NCBI RefSeq assembly: GCF_000170895.1
Contig: NZ_ABCS01000004.1
Location: 1-64,000, forward strand
Source: Plesiocystis pacifica SIR-1
GTDB taxonomy: Bacteria; Myxococcota_A; Polyangia; Nannocystales; Nannocystaceae
DNA length: 64,000 bases
Direction: 5' to 3'
The position numbers and the translations under genes are program-made. Each line of letters begins with the position of its first letter. Within the stretch, counting starts at the first letter, position 1. The notes below the pieces were generated by a model. That model was not told the DNA's origin and did no database searches. It saw only the letters and a list, made by a program, of their open reading frames with translations. Positions 1-9,769 of this stretch are shown one piece after another.

Positions 1-20
1 AGGCGCCACCTCGGCAGTCT

Positions 21-35
21 GTCCCGCCGCGGGAC
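21..35. other. Short perfect hairpin near the window edge
   Basis: Arms GTCCCG (21-26) and CGGGAC (30-35) pair perfectly around a CCG loop. No T-run follows on either strand, so it is not an obvious terminator. Nothing else can be said about bases 1-59, which show no convincing coding frame. Confidence 0.35.
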
Positions 36-59
36 GGGGCGCCCGCAGATCCAGGCTCA

Positions 60-85
60 GGGGCTGTGAATGGATTCACAGCCCC
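60..85. other. Perfect 11-bp hairpin downstream of fdhD
   Basis: GGGGCTGTGAA (60-70) and TTCACAGCCCC (75-85) are perfect inverted arms around TGGA. The structure lies about 95 bases past the end of the minus-strand fdhD gene and abuts the dispersed repeat copy at 87-183. There is no T-run on the minus strand after it, so it could stabilise an mRNA 3' end or be part of the repeat's neighbourhood rather than an intrinsic terminator. Confidence 0.5.
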
Positions 86-86
86 G

Positions 87-183
87 GCCTACCGAGAAAG
101 GCAGCCGCCCACGGGTTCAACGCCAGCTGAGTCCGTGGACGACGCTTTCGTGGATCATGGGTCCCGGGGTGGGCGACTGCTAG
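87..183. repeat. Dispersed intergenic repeat, copy 1 (97 bp)
   Basis: This segment is nearly identical to 27694-27799: two substitutions plus one 9-bp gap (GCGCGGCCG present only in copy 2). It carries near-inverted ends (GCAGCCGCCC at 100-109 against GGGCGACTGC at 171-180, nine of ten pairing) and an internal CCACGG/CCGTGG pair, so it can fold. Its right edge overlaps the fdhD stop codon (CTA at 180-182), just as copy 2 overlaps the stop of an unrelated gene. It looks like a small structured repeat that settles at gene 3' ends. Confidence 0.8.
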
Positions 184-1097
184 CCGTCGGGCTCTCCGGC
201 CGCGCGGGCCCGGGCGGCCGTCGACGGGGCGAGCCGCTCCGCGCCGGCGTAGACGCACAGCCGACGCCCGCGGACGAAGGCGACGAGGGTCAGCCCCGCG
301 CGGCTCGCCAGCTCGACGGCCAGGGACGAGGGCGCGGACACGGCCGCGATCACGGGCACGCCAGCGACCACGGCCTTTTGGGTGATCTCGAAGGACACGC
401 GCCCCGAGACCATCAGCAGCTTGTCGCCGAGCTCGACGCCCGCGGCCATGGCCCAGCCGAGGACCTTGTCGACGGCGTTGTGGCGGCCGACGTCCTCGCG
501 CACGACCAGGCGCTCGCCCGCGGCGGTGAACAGGCCGGCGGCGTGCAGCCCCCCGGTGCGCGCGAACACGGGCTGGTCGGTCTCGAGGGCGCCGGGCAGG
601 CCGTAGAGCACCTCCGCGTCGACGCGCGGGCGGGCGCGAACGAGGGTCCTGGCGCAGCGCTGGCTCGGGCGCAGCGCGGCCTCGATGCTGGCCTTGCCGC
701 ACACCCCACAAGAGCTGCTCGCGTAGAGGTTGCGGCGCAGCGCGGCGAGGTCCAGGTCGACGCCCTCGGCGAGGCGCACGAGCAGCACGTTGTCCTCGGC
801 CTCGGGGCTGTCGACGGTGGTGCAGTGGCGGAGGTCGGCGACGGCCGCCGCGTCGGGGACGATGCCCTCGCTCAGCAAGAAGCCCCGGGCGAGCTCGAGG
901 TCGTGGCCTGGGGTGCGCATGACCACGGCCACGGAGGTCCCGGCGATGCGCAGCTCGAGGGGCTCCTCGCGGGCGAGGGCGTCGTCCTTGGCCTCGGGCT
1001 GGGCGAGGGCGCCGTCGACCCACACCTGGCGGGGGAGCACGACGTAGCGATCGTCGTCTTCGTCCGCGAGCGGGGCGGGCTGGCCGGGGTTCGCCAT
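180..1097 (-). CDS. fdhD: FdhD formate dehydrogenase accessory sulfurtransferase
   Basis: FdhD passes sulfur from a cysteine desulfurase to the molybdenum (bis-MGD) cofactor of formate dehydrogenases; it is cytoplasmic. The protein (305 aa, usual length for the family) has the diagnostic Cys-loop SSCGVCGK around C130/C133 and the downstream VGRHNAVDKVLGWA block that typifies FdhD. I chose the ATG at 1097 (MANPGQ); an in-frame ATG at 1160 would add 21 residues without family similarity and would overlap the divergent gene. The Asp/Glu-rich N-terminus before residue 20 is unstructured. No formate dehydrogenase subunit or molybdenum cofactor gene lies in the window, so its client is elsewhere. 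The stop codon lies inside the dispersed repeat. Confidence 0.95.
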   Translation of the reverse strand: MANPGQPAPLADEDDDRYVVLPRQVWVDGALAQPEAKDDALAREEPLELRIAGTSVAVVMRTPGHDLELARGFLLSEGIVPDAAAVADLRHCTTVDSPEAEDNVLLVRLAEGVDLDLAALRRNLYASSSCGVCGKASIEAALRPSQRCARTLVRARPRVDAEVLYGLPGALETDQPVFARTGGLHAAGLFTAAGERLVVREDVGRHNAVDKVLGWAMAAGVELGDKLLMVSGRVSFEITQKAVVAGVPVIAAVSAPSSLAVELASRAGLTLVAFVRGRRLCVYAGAERLAPSTAARARAAGEPDG

Positions 1098-1158
1098 GTC
1101 CTCGCAGTGTACCCGCGGTCCGACCGGGGAGCGCTCGGCCCTGTTATCCTGGGGAGGC

Positions 1159-2493
1159 ATGGCGCGGACACAGCCAGCTCGGCGCGGGCGCTTCGCGGCT
1201 TTGGTGGGCGCCCTGCTGTTCGTGGGCCTGGGCTGCGCGGGCGTGAGCCAACAGGGTCCGCGGCGCTACGCCCCCGTCGAGGAGCTGCGCCGCTGCGGCA
1301 AGCGCGAGTGCGTCGAGGGCAGCCTGGAGTTTCGCCACTGGGCCGACGCGGCCCACTACCGCGGGCGCCTGCCCTACCACGCGTCCGTGGGCGCGGCCCT
1401 CGACGGCCCGCCCAACCCAGACATCGAGCGGGTCATCGTCGTGATCCACGGGGTCGTCGGGGAGACCCCCAAGGCGCTCGCCTCACGCACCGTGCCGCCC
1501 GCCCTCGAGCAGATCTTGAACGTGCGCAGCGCCCTGGCCAAGGCCGTCGCCGAGGACGCCAGCCTCGACCCCGAGCGCATCGCAATCCTCGCCCCGACCT
1601 TCCAGATCACCGGCGACTGGCAGCCCTACACCGACGCCGATCCGCGCGCGTGGACCTGGCGGGGCGTGGGCTGGAACCGGGGCGCGGACGCGGTCGAGGG
1701 CACCAAGCGGGGCCGCGTCGTCGCCGAGCCGGTGTCGAGCTTCGCCGTCCTCGACGAGCTGCTGCGCGCCTCCTTGCTGCAGTTCCCCAACCTGCGCGAG
1801 GTCGTGCTCGTCGGGCACTCCTCGGGCGGGCAGACCGTGCACCGCTACAACCTCCTGGGCGTCGGCGTGATCGAGCACCTCGCCCACGAGGGCGTCCACG
1901 TGCGCTCGGTGGTCGCCAACCCGGGCATGTACGCCTTCCCCTCGCGGCGCCGCAAGCTGCCCGCCGATCGCCGCCCGCGAGCGGGCGAGGGCGAGGGCGA
2001 GACCGGCAGCTGGCGCTGGGCCCTGCCCCAGGGCTGCAAGGATCACGATCGCTGGGGCTTTGGGCTGACCGACCTGCCGCGGGCGGAGCCCGGCGAGGCG
2101 CTGACCCGCGCCGACGAGGCCATCGCCTACGCCCTCGACACCTACCTGCGCCCGGCCGACCGCAAGCTCGCCCGCCGCGGCCGCAACGACCCGGACGGCA
2201 AGGAGGGCCGCGAGGCCGCGCGCCAGGCCCTGCTGCGGCAGTACGCGAGCCGCGAGATCTGGCACCTCCAGGCGACCACGGACACGGTCTCGACCTTCGG
2301 CTCGGTGTGCCCGGCGACGGCCCAGGGGCGGTCTCGGCTCGAGCGCTTCCGCCACTTCGAGGAGGCCTGGCGCGGGCTCGTGGGGCTGCCCACGGACTCG
2401 CTGCACTTCGTCCCCGTCGAGGGCACCTTCAACCCCCACAACTCTCGGGCGATCTACGTGTCCGAGGCCGGGCGCCACCTGCTCTTTCACTGA
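1159..2493 (+). CDS. Alpha/beta-hydrolase lipoprotein
   Basis: A predicted lipoprotein of 444 aa with an Arg-rich start, a hydrophobic stretch and lipobox GLGC near residue 26. After it comes an alpha/beta-hydrolase-like core: a strand ending in VVIHGVVGE (about residue 94) and the nucleophile elbow VGHSSGGQ with S221. Between strand and lid are Asp/Arg-rich insertions and a long region of uncertain fold; a late H (SLHFVPVEG, about residue 414) could supply the catalytic histidine. Substrate is unknown; family resemblance is to serine esterases/lipases. It is divergent from fdhD with about 60 bp between starts and convergent with the next gene. The ATG at 1159 gives a proper signal peptide; an upstream in-frame start at 1096 would bury it. 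Confidence 0.75.
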   Translation: MARTQPARRGRFAALVGALLFVGLGCAGVSQQGPRRYAPVEELRRCGKRECVEGSLEFRHWADAAHYRGRLPYHASVGAALDGPPNPDIERVIVVIHGVVGETPKALASRTVPPALEQILNVRSALAKAVAEDASLDPERIAILAPTFQITGDWQPYTDADPRAWTWRGVGWNRGADAVEGTKRGRVVAEPVSSFAVLDELLRASLLQFPNLREVVLVGHSSGGQTVHRYNLLGVGVIEHLAHEGVHVRSVVANPGMYAFPSRRRKLPADRRPRAGEGEGETGSWRWALPQGCKDHDRWGFGLTDLPRAEPGEALTRADEAIAYALDTYLRPADRKLARRGRNDPDGKEGREAARQALLRQYASREIWHLQATTDTVSTFGSVCPATAQGRSRLERFRHFEEAWRGLVGLPTDSLHFVPVEGTFNPHNSRAIYVSEAGRHLLFH

Positions 2494-2503
2494 GCGGGCA
2501 GGC

Positions 2504-3184
<681 letters not shown>

Positions 3185-3276
3185 GGCTCTCTCCATGGAC
3201 CTCACCATGGATCTGTGCGAGCGCATGGTCGATTGCCTGAATCTGTATCAGGGCCATGCGTCGTTGCATGGTGGGG

Positions 3277-5421
3277 TCAGGGGTAGCCGACGCAGTCGAG
3301 CTCGAGCGCCCAGCTAAAGGGCGCGGGCTCGTCGACGATGTCGAGCGCGACGCAGTCGAGGTCGTAGGCCACCTCGACGGGCTTGCGGTCGAAGCTGATG
3401 CCCGCCCACAGCAGGTCCTGGGCGGGGGCTTCGCAGCTCTCGGCCACGCTCACCGGGCCGCAGTCCGGGGCGCAGGCCCGGCGCGCGAGGGTCAGCGCGT
3501 AGGGGACCGAGCCCTCGTCGCACAGGCCGTCGCTCCAGGTCTCGACGGTGTTGGCCGAGAGGGTGAGGCCGTCGCCGACGAGGCCGAGGGTGCTGTCGAG
3601 GACGCGGGCGTCCGGGAGCCCCGGGGCGCTCACGTCGATGGCCAGGCGCGCGCCCACGCCCATGCAGTCGTCGACGATCGGCCCGCACAGCTGCGGGTCG
3701 ACGACGCTGAGCTCGAGGGGCGCGTACCACTGGCCCTCGTCGATGCCCAGGGAGGCGAGCACCGCGTCGCCGGGGTCGAGGGCGTAGTCCGCCGTGTGGG
3801 CGAACAGCAGGGTCTGGTCCGCGCCGTCGCGGACCACGAAGGTCGGGTTGCAGCCCTCGCACTGGAGCACGGGCCAGTAGGCCCCCTGGACGCGCAGCGA
3901 GGCGCCGTCGACGATCGTCGCCGGGAGGGCCTCGACGCTCTCGACGTAGATCCGGACGTCGCGCTCGCCGTCGAGGCGCTCTTCGGGCTCGGGCTCGATG
4001 GCGCAGCAGTCGGGGCAGTCCACGCCCACGGGCTCGGTGGTCGCGGGGTCGAGGACCTCGCCTTGCGACGCGGTGCCGAGCTGCCCGGCCCAGCCCGCGC
4101 CCCAGCAGTGCAGGGCGTCACCGAGCAGGGCGCAGGTGTGGGCGTAGCCTCCTCCGACGGCGTTGGCGGCCCCGGGGAGGGCGACGGCCCCGGCGTCGAC
4201 GGGGTCGATCTCGCCGCCGACGAAGCCCTGGTTGCCGGGGTAGCCGAGCTGGCCAGAGTCGTCGTCGCCCCAGCAGTACAGGGCGCCCGAGGCCGTGACG
4301 GCGCAGCTGTGATCGGAGCCGGCGGTGATGGCCACCGCGGGCTCGCCGAGCTTGACCGTGCCCGCCGAGGCCGGGGCCTCGTCGTCGCCGATCTCGTCCC
4401 AGTTTCCGTAGCCGAGCTGGCCCTCGCCGTTCCAGCCCCAGCACTGCACGCCGCCGTCCTCGAGCAGGGCGCACATGTGGCTCCAGCCGCCGTCGATGGC
4501 GATGGCCGGGCCGCTGAGCTCGAGCGGGGAGACCGAGGCCGGGGTCTCGTCGTCGCCGATGGGCTCGCCGAGGTCGTAGCCGAGGGCGGAGCTCGCCACG
4601 CCCCAGCAGCGCACCGCGCCGCCGTCGAGCACCGCGCAGGCGTTGCCCGAGCTGAAGCCCATGTCGATGACCACGCCGCCCACGTCCACGGCCCCGGCGC
4701 TGCTCGGGTGCTCGTTGTCGCCGAGGCGCCCCAGGCCCGGGTAGCCGTGGCGCGTGCCCCAGCACACCAGGTCCTGGCCGACCGTGCGCGCGCAGCTGGT
4801 GTAGGGCCCGACGAACACGACCTCCGCCGCGTCGCCGACGTCCACGGGCGCGACCTCGACGACCGCCTCGTTGTTGCCGACGTTGTCGCCGTTGCCGTAG
4901 CCGAGCTGGCCGTTGTGGCCGTAGCCCCAGCAGTAGACCGCGCCGTCGTCTCGCACGGCGCAGCTGTGGCTGCGACCGGAGTCGATGGCCACCGCGGGCC
5001 CGCCGATGTCGACGCGCCCGCAGGGGAATTCGTCGTCGCCCAGGTCCTCCATGTGGCCCTTGCCCAGGCGCCCGTCTTCGTTGCGCCCCCAGCAGGCGAT
5101 GGAGGCGTCGTCGAGGATGACGCAGGTGTGCAGCCGGCCCACGGCCACCTCGACGACGGAGGCCGGGGGAGGGGGGTCGGGCGGAGGCTCGGGCAGGTCC
5201 GCGGGCGTGTCGGTCTCGGTGAAGTCGTCGGTCTCGACCTCGGACGCCTCCGCGCTCGAGCCGCTGGACTCCGAGCTGCTCTCGCCGACCTCGTCGCTGG
5301 CCTGGGTGTCCGACTCGGACTCGGCTTCACCGTCGCCATCGAGGGTCACGGGCCCCGGGTTGCAGGCCAGGCTGGCCATGGTGGCGAGGACGGCCGCGTG
5401 AGGACCAAGCTGCAGGCGCAT
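3277..5421 (-). CDS. RCC1-repeat surface lipoprotein
   Basis: A 714-aa secreted lipoprotein. Signal peptide MRLQLGPHAAVLATMASLAC gives the lipobox Cys at residue 20, then a Ser/Glu/Asp linker to about residue 80 and a Pro-rich hinge. Residues roughly 85-430 hold seven repeats of the RCC1/BNR type, each with the pattern H-x-C-A-hhh-D-G-h-h-x-C-W-G followed by GQLG, which should close into a beta-propeller. The two conserved Cys per blade probably form a disulfide. A CPDCC motif follows, then a C-terminal beta-rich domain of about 230 residues of unknown fold. RCC1 propellers are protein-interaction platforms, and here it would sit outside the cytoplasm. The ATG at 5421 was chosen because it starts the signal peptide; the upstream Met at 5478 does not. 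Confidence 0.85.
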   Translation of the reverse strand: MRLQLGPHAAVLATMASLACNPGPVTLDGDGEAESESDTQASDEVGESSSESSGSSAEASEVETDDFTETDTPADLPEPPPDPPPPASVVEVAVGRLHTCVILDDASIACWGRNEDGRLGKGHMEDLGDDEFPCGRVDIGGPAVAIDSGRSHSCAVRDDGAVYCWGYGHNGQLGYGNGDNVGNNEAVVEVAPVDVGDAAEVVFVGPYTSCARTVGQDLVCWGTRHGYPGLGRLGDNEHPSSAGAVDVGGVVIDMGFSSGNACAVLDGGAVRCWGVASSALGYDLGEPIGDDETPASVSPLELSGPAIAIDGGWSHMCALLEDGGVQCWGWNGEGQLGYGNWDEIGDDEAPASAGTVKLGEPAVAITAGSDHSCAVTASGALYCWGDDDSGQLGYPGNQGFVGGEIDPVDAGAVALPGAANAVGGGYAHTCALLGDALHCWGAGWAGQLGTASQGEVLDPATTEPVGVDCPDCCAIEPEPEERLDGERDVRIYVESVEALPATIVDGASLRVQGAYWPVLQCEGCNPTFVVRDGADQTLLFAHTADYALDPGDAVLASLGIDEGQWYAPLELSVVDPQLCGPIVDDCMGVGARLAIDVSAPGLPDARVLDSTLGLVGDGLTLSANTVETWSDGLCDEGSVPYALTLARRACAPDCGPVSVAESCEAPAQDLLWAGISFDRKPVEVAYDLDCVALDIVDEPAPFSWALELDCVGYP

Positions 5422-5512
5422 CTCCCCACGATAGCCGCACTCGGGACCGAGCGCCCCTGCGCTGGCTGGTGAGCGCATGCGCGCAGGGGGGTCCCTCGGT
5501 TAAGCTCCGAGG

Positions 5513-6100
5513 GTGCCCCATCCGCGAGCGTGGCGACGACCCTGGCGAGCGACCGCGCTCGCCCTTGCGCTGACCTTCGGTTGCGCCGAGGTCGACGACG
5601 ACACTGGCGACGACGAGCCCGGCGAAGACAGCTCGGGCAGCGACGAACAGGGCGGGGGCACCGGCCCGGGCAGCCCCCGGCCCCAGGCGGGCGAGTGGCA
5701 GCTCAGCGATCCGACCATCCTCGCCAACAGCTGCGAGGCGGACATCCCCGACGGCGTCGTCGAGGTCGCGCCCTTCATCGACGAGAGCGGCTTCGAGCTG
5801 ACCATCGGCGGGGTGGTCTACGGCTGCGCGCTCATGGCCGAGGACTTCGACTGCGGCGAGATGATCATCGACTCCCTCGACATCTACGGCGACGCGAGCG
5901 TGTTCATCGTTGGCACCCGAGCGGTCTCGGGCGAGCTCGCGTCGGACCAAGACGGGGTGCTCGAGCTGCGGTTGGACCTCGACTGCAACGACGACGGCGT
6001 GACCGACGGCCCCGACTGCACCCAGCTGGGCCAGGACCAGGGCATCGAGTACCCCTGCGTCTACGAGGCGGACTACGCCTTCGGTCACCTCGGGCGCTAG
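5513..6100 (+). CDS. Small acidic lipoprotein, unknown function
   Basis: A 195-aa predicted lipoprotein with GTG start. An RRPWR-containing n-region and hydrophobic stretch lead to lipobox TFGC (Cys near 24), then a Asp/Glu/Ser/Gly linker to about residue 58. The rest is an acidic domain of about 135 residues with six Cys (SCEAD, YGCALMAEDFDCG, DCNDDG, DCTQ, PCVY), suggesting disulfides. I do not recognise the family. Its stop (TAG 6098-6100) overlaps the stop of the convergent rsmB gene (CTA 6097-6099) within one CTAG. Confidence 0.7.
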   Translation: MPHPRAWRRPWRATALALALTFGCAEVDDDTGDDEPGEDSSGSDEQGGGTGPGSPRPQAGEWQLSDPTILANSCEADIPDGVVEVAPFIDESGFELTIGGVVYGCALMAEDFDCGEMIIDSLDIYGDASVFIVGTRAVSGELASDQDGVLELRLDLDCNDDGVTDGPDCTQLGQDQGIEYPCVYEADYAFGHLGR

Positions 6101-7458
6101 CGCACGCGATCGAGGCGCGCGAGCCAAAAGCCGTCGCTGCGCTGGGCCTCGGGCGTCCAGGCCTCGCGCTTGGTCTGCTCGAAGGCGGCCCCGGCCTCGG
6201 TGGCCAGGAAGGCGTCGACGATCGCGGGCCCCTCCTCGGGCTCGAGGCTGCACACGGCGTAGACCAGGCGACCGCCCGGGCGGACCCAGGCGGCGCAGCG
6301 CTCGAGCAGGCTCGCCTGCAGCCCGGCGCGCTCGAGCACGTCGCTCGCCTGGCTGGTCCAGCGCAGCTCGGGGTGGCGGGCGAGGTTGCCCAGGCCGGTG
6401 CAGGGGGCGTCGAGGAGGACGGCGTCGAAACCAGCTTCGTCTGGGGGCGCGTCGAGCTCGGCGGGCAGCTCGGGGCCCGCGAGGTCGGCGTGGACGACCT
6501 GCAGCGCGATGCCGTCGGCGTCGAGCTCGATGCGCGCTCGGGCCGAGCGCTCGAGCTCGTCGAGGCGCTCGGCGGAGGCGTCGGAGGCCACCAGCGCGCC
6601 GCGCCGGCCCATGTGCTCGGCGATCTGGATGGTCTTGGTGCCCATGCCCGCGCAGGCGTCGAGGGTGCGCTCGCCCGGCTGGGGGTCGAGGACGCGGACG
6701 GCCTGCTGGCTGCCGAGGCTCTGGATGGCGATGAGGCCGTCCTCGAACAGCGGGCCGTGGAACAGGTCGCCGCCTCCGCGCACGCGCAGGCACTGGGGCT
6801 GGTCGCCGGCGGCCTCGGGCAGCTCGACGAAGCGGACGCTGGGGTGATCGGCGACGAGCTGCTCGCGGACGGCGTCGCGGGTGCTGCGGCTCAGGTCCAC
6901 GCGCAGGTCCACGCTGGGCACCTCGGTCAGCGCCCGAGCCCGGGCCTCGAGGCCCTCGGCGCCCAGCTGCGCCGACCAGCGCTCGACCAGCCACGCCGGC
7001 AGGGACCAGCGCTGCCCAGGCCTCAGGCGCGCGTCGAGGTCTGCTTTGTCCTTGGCGACCTTGGCGAGGATCTTGGCGATCATGCCCTTGAGCCGGCCGC
7101 GCGGGTCGATGCGCTTGGCGGCCTTGCTGGCCTCGGCGCTGGCGATGGGCAGGGGCCGGTCGAGCTCGAGGACTTCGTAGGCGGCCACGCGCAAGATGGT
7201 GCGCAGCTCGCCCTTGAGCTTGTGGGGCTTGTCCGCGGCCGCGTCGAGGTGGGCGTCGAGGCGCCCGCGGTGGCGCAGCACGCCGTAGACCAGGGTCGTG
7301 ATCAGCCCGCGGTCGCGGGGGTCGAGGTCCGGGAAGCGCTCGAGCTGCTCGGACAGGATCCGGTTGGAGAAGCCCTGGCGCTGCTCGATCTCTCGGAGCG
7401 TGCGGACCGCGAGACGACGGGGGTTGGGGAGCGGCGACTTGGCGCGGGGCCGGGCCAT
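6097..7458 (-). CDS. rsmB: 16S rRNA (cytosine-967-C5)-methyltransferase RsmB
   Basis: A 453-aa SAM-dependent RNA m5C methyltransferase, close to the usual length for RsmB (Sun). Residues about 10-150 are the NusB-like RNA-binding domain (RRLAVRTLREIEQ... YGVLRHRGRLD). The catalytic domain has the SAM-binding motif LDACAGMGTKTIQIAE, motif IV DAPCTGLGN with C353 and motif VI VYAVCSLEPEEG with C403, the nucleophile; two Cys are the hallmark of this class. The ATG at 7458 begins MARPRAKS; a 46-residue upstream extension reads into the divergent gene and has no family similarity. It is 22 bp from the divergent CocE-like gene start and overlaps the neighbouring convergent stop. Confidence 0.93.
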   Translation of the reverse strand: MARPRAKSPLPNPRRLAVRTLREIEQRQGFSNRILSEQLERFPDLDPRDRGLITTLVYGVLRHRGRLDAHLDAAADKPHKLKGELRTILRVAAYEVLELDRPLPIASAEASKAAKRIDPRGRLKGMIAKILAKVAKDKADLDARLRPGQRWSLPAWLVERWSAQLGAEGLEARARALTEVPSVDLRVDLSRSTRDAVREQLVADHPSVRFVELPEAAGDQPQCLRVRGGGDLFHGPLFEDGLIAIQSLGSQQAVRVLDPQPGERTLDACAGMGTKTIQIAEHMGRRGALVASDASAERLDELERSARARIELDADGIALQVVHADLAGPELPAELDAPPDEAGFDAVLLDAPCTGLGNLARHPELRWTSQASDVLERAGLQASLLERCAAWVRPGGRLVYAVCSLEPEEGPAIVDAFLATEAGAAFEQTKREAWTPEAQRSDGFWLARLDRVR

Positions 7459-7480
7459 CGCGGGAGTGTACCCTCGGCCC

Positions 7481-9637
7481 GTGACGCGTCCACTGCCCGC
7501 GAGCTCACTGCTGTCTCCCGCGCTCTCCCTCCCGGCCCTGTTCGCGCTCAGCGGCCTCGGCTGCGCGCTGACCTGCGCCGGGTGCACCTCGACCACGCCG
7601 CCGCCCGTGACCGCGAGCCCCGTGTGCGTCGACGCAGACCCGGCCGAGGAGGCGCCCGCGGTGGCCCTCGACGCCGAGGCCCAGGCCGAAGCGGACGAGG
7701 CCGCGCGCGTCGAGTGGATCCGCGGCCACTACGACAAGCGCGAGGTCCGGATCCCCATGCGCGACGGCAAGACCCTGTTCACGGCCGTCTACACCCCCAA
7801 GGCGAGCTGGCGCGAGGCCCTCGACGCCGAGCTGGGCGAGGGCCACGAGCGCCTGCCGATCTTGCTGTTCCGCACCCCCTACCGCGTCGCGCCCTACGGC
7901 GAGGACGAGTTCCCCGCCAAGCTCGGCCCCCACGAGCAGATGCTCCGCGACGGCTACATCTTCGCCTACCAGGACGTGCGCGGGCGCTTCATGTCCGAGG
8001 GCGAGTTCGTCAACATGACCCCCCACGTCGACGACAAAAAGAGCGACGCGGACATCGACGAGAGCAGCGACACCTTCGACACCGTCGAGTGGCTGCTCGC
8101 CAACGTCGAGGGCCACAACGGCCGGGTCGGCCAGTGGGGCATCAGCTACCCCGGCTTCTACTCGGCCGCGGGCATGGTCGAGGCCCACCCCGCCCTCGTC
8201 GCCGTCTCGCCCCAGGCCCCCATCGCCGACTGGTGGTACGACGACTTCCACCACAACGGGGCCTTCTTCCTCCCGCACCTGTTCAACTTCATCGCCAGCT
8301 TTGGCGTGGTGCGCGAGGAGCTGACCACCGAGTGGCCGCCCCGCTTCCAGCACGGCACCCCCGACGGCTACCAGTTCTTCCTCGATCTGGGCCCGGTCGC
8401 CAACGCCAACGCGCGCCACTTCCACGGCTCGATCCCCTTTTGGAACGAGGTCGTCGCCCACCCCAACTACGACGACTTTTGGCAGGCCCGGAACCTCATC
8501 CCGCACCTGCGCGAGGTGGCGCCGGCCGTGCTGACCGTGGGCGGGTGGTACGACGCCGAGGACCTCTACGGGCCGCTGGCGATCCACGCGGCGATCGAGC
8601 GCCAGGACCCGGACAGCCGCAACACCCTGGTCATGGGCCCGTGGCGCCACGGCGGCTGGGCGCGGGGCGACGGCGACCACCTCGGCGACGCCCACTTCGG
8701 CTCCCCGACCTCGCTGCACTACCGCCCCTTCGTCGAGCGGCGCTTCTTCGCCGTCGAGCTCGAGCACCCCAGCGCCCGGGACTACGCCGAGTGCGGGGCC
8801 TTGCCGACGGCCTACGTGTTCGAGACCGGGGCGATGCGTTGGCGGCAGTTCGACACCTGGCCGCCGAAGGACGCGAGCGCGGGCGCCCTCTACCTCGGGG
8901 CCGGGACCGGCGACCGGCTCACGCCCCACGGCAGCCTCGTCGCCAAAGCGCCCACCGAGCGCAAGGCCTTCGAGTCGTTCACCTCGGACCCGGCCTACCC
9001 CGTGCCCTTCACCACCGACGTCGACAAGGGCATGACCCGGGAGTACATGACCGACGATCAGCGCTTCGCCAGCCGCCGGCCCGACGTGCTCACCTACGTC
9101 AGCGATCCCCTCGACGCGCCCTTGACCCTCGCGGGCCCCGTCGACGCCCAGCTGTGGGTCTCGACCAGCCAGCGCGACGCGGACTGGGTCGTCAAGCTCA
9201 TCGACGTCTACCCCGGCGACGCCGAGGACCACGAGCACCTCGCCCGCGGCCAGCACATGGGCGGCGCGCAGATGATGGTCCGCAGCGAGGTCCTGCGCGG
9301 CCGCTTCCGCGACGACCCCAGCCAGCCCAAGCCCTTCGTGCCCAACAAAGCCACGGAGCTGACCGTGCACCTCCAGGACGTGCTGCACACCTTCGCACCC
9401 GGGCACCGGGTGATGATCCAGATCCAGAGCACCTGGTTCCCGCTCATGGACCGCAACCCGCAGAGCTGGGTCGAGAACATCTACGAGGCCGAGGCGGAGG
9501 ACTTCGTCACGGCCGAGCACCGGGTCTACCGGGACGCGAAGCATCCCTCGGTGATCCGCTTCTCGACCCTGCCCACGCCGGCTCTGGATGTGGAGCTGGG
9601 CGAAGGGATCGGGGCGCTGCGCTGCGGGCCGGGCTAG
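7481..9637 (+). CDS. CocE/NonD-type alpha/beta-hydrolase lipoprotein
   Basis: A 718-aa member of the X-Pro dipeptidyl-peptidase S15 / CocE-NonD family. After the GTG start comes a hydrophobic signal with lipobox SGLGC, so the enzyme should sit in the envelope. Family landmarks: VRIPMRDGKTLFTAVYTP (N-terminal strand), DVRGRFMSEGEF, nucleophile elbow WGISYPGFY with S222, GGWYDAEDLYG with the catalytic Asp, and MGPWRHGGW with the catalytic His, followed by the C-terminal jelly-roll domain starting near LAGPVDAQLWVST. Members hydrolyse esters, glutaryl-amides or peptides; the substrate here cannot be read from sequence. It is divergent from rsmB with 22 bp between starts, which must hold two promoters or use upstream sequence inside the coding regions. 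Confidence 0.9.
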   Translation: MTRPLPASSLLSPALSLPALFALSGLGCALTCAGCTSTTPPPVTASPVCVDADPAEEAPAVALDAEAQAEADEAARVEWIRGHYDKREVRIPMRDGKTLFTAVYTPKASWREALDAELGEGHERLPILLFRTPYRVAPYGEDEFPAKLGPHEQMLRDGYIFAYQDVRGRFMSEGEFVNMTPHVDDKKSDADIDESSDTFDTVEWLLANVEGHNGRVGQWGISYPGFYSAAGMVEAHPALVAVSPQAPIADWWYDDFHHNGAFFLPHLFNFIASFGVVREELTTEWPPRFQHGTPDGYQFFLDLGPVANANARHFHGSIPFWNEVVAHPNYDDFWQARNLIPHLREVAPAVLTVGGWYDAEDLYGPLAIHAAIERQDPDSRNTLVMGPWRHGGWARGDGDHLGDAHFGSPTSLHYRPFVERRFFAVELEHPSARDYAECGALPTAYVFETGAMRWRQFDTWPPKDASAGALYLGAGTGDRLTPHGSLVAKAPTERKAFESFTSDPAYPVPFTTDVDKGMTREYMTDDQRFASRRPDVLTYVSDPLDAPLTLAGPVDAQLWVSTSQRDADWVVKLIDVYPGDAEDHEHLARGQHMGGAQMMVRSEVLRGRFRDDPSQPKPFVPNKATELTVHLQDVLHTFAPGHRVMIQIQSTWFPLMDRNPQSWVENIYEAEAEDFVTAEHRVYRDAKHPSVIRFSTLPTPALDVELGEGIGALRCGPG

Positions 9638-9769
9638 GGGAATGGGCCTTCGGCGGTGAAGTGGAGTTCCTCTATTTGACCGCGAAAAGAGCTTCGCGCC
9701 TTGGAAATACTCGGTTTTTGGAGATGGCGAGCCCGCTGGGCTTCCCCTATCGGCTTGAGTAGGCTTCCG

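Noticed and set aside
180..1097. A formate dehydrogenase operon around fdhD
   Set aside because: Neighbours are unrelated and no dehydrogenase or molybdenum cofactor gene is in the window.
5530..9762. 1410-codon plus-strand frame
   Set aside because: It shadows the lipoprotein, rsmB and CocE-like genes; composition is that of an out-of-frame GC-rich reading.
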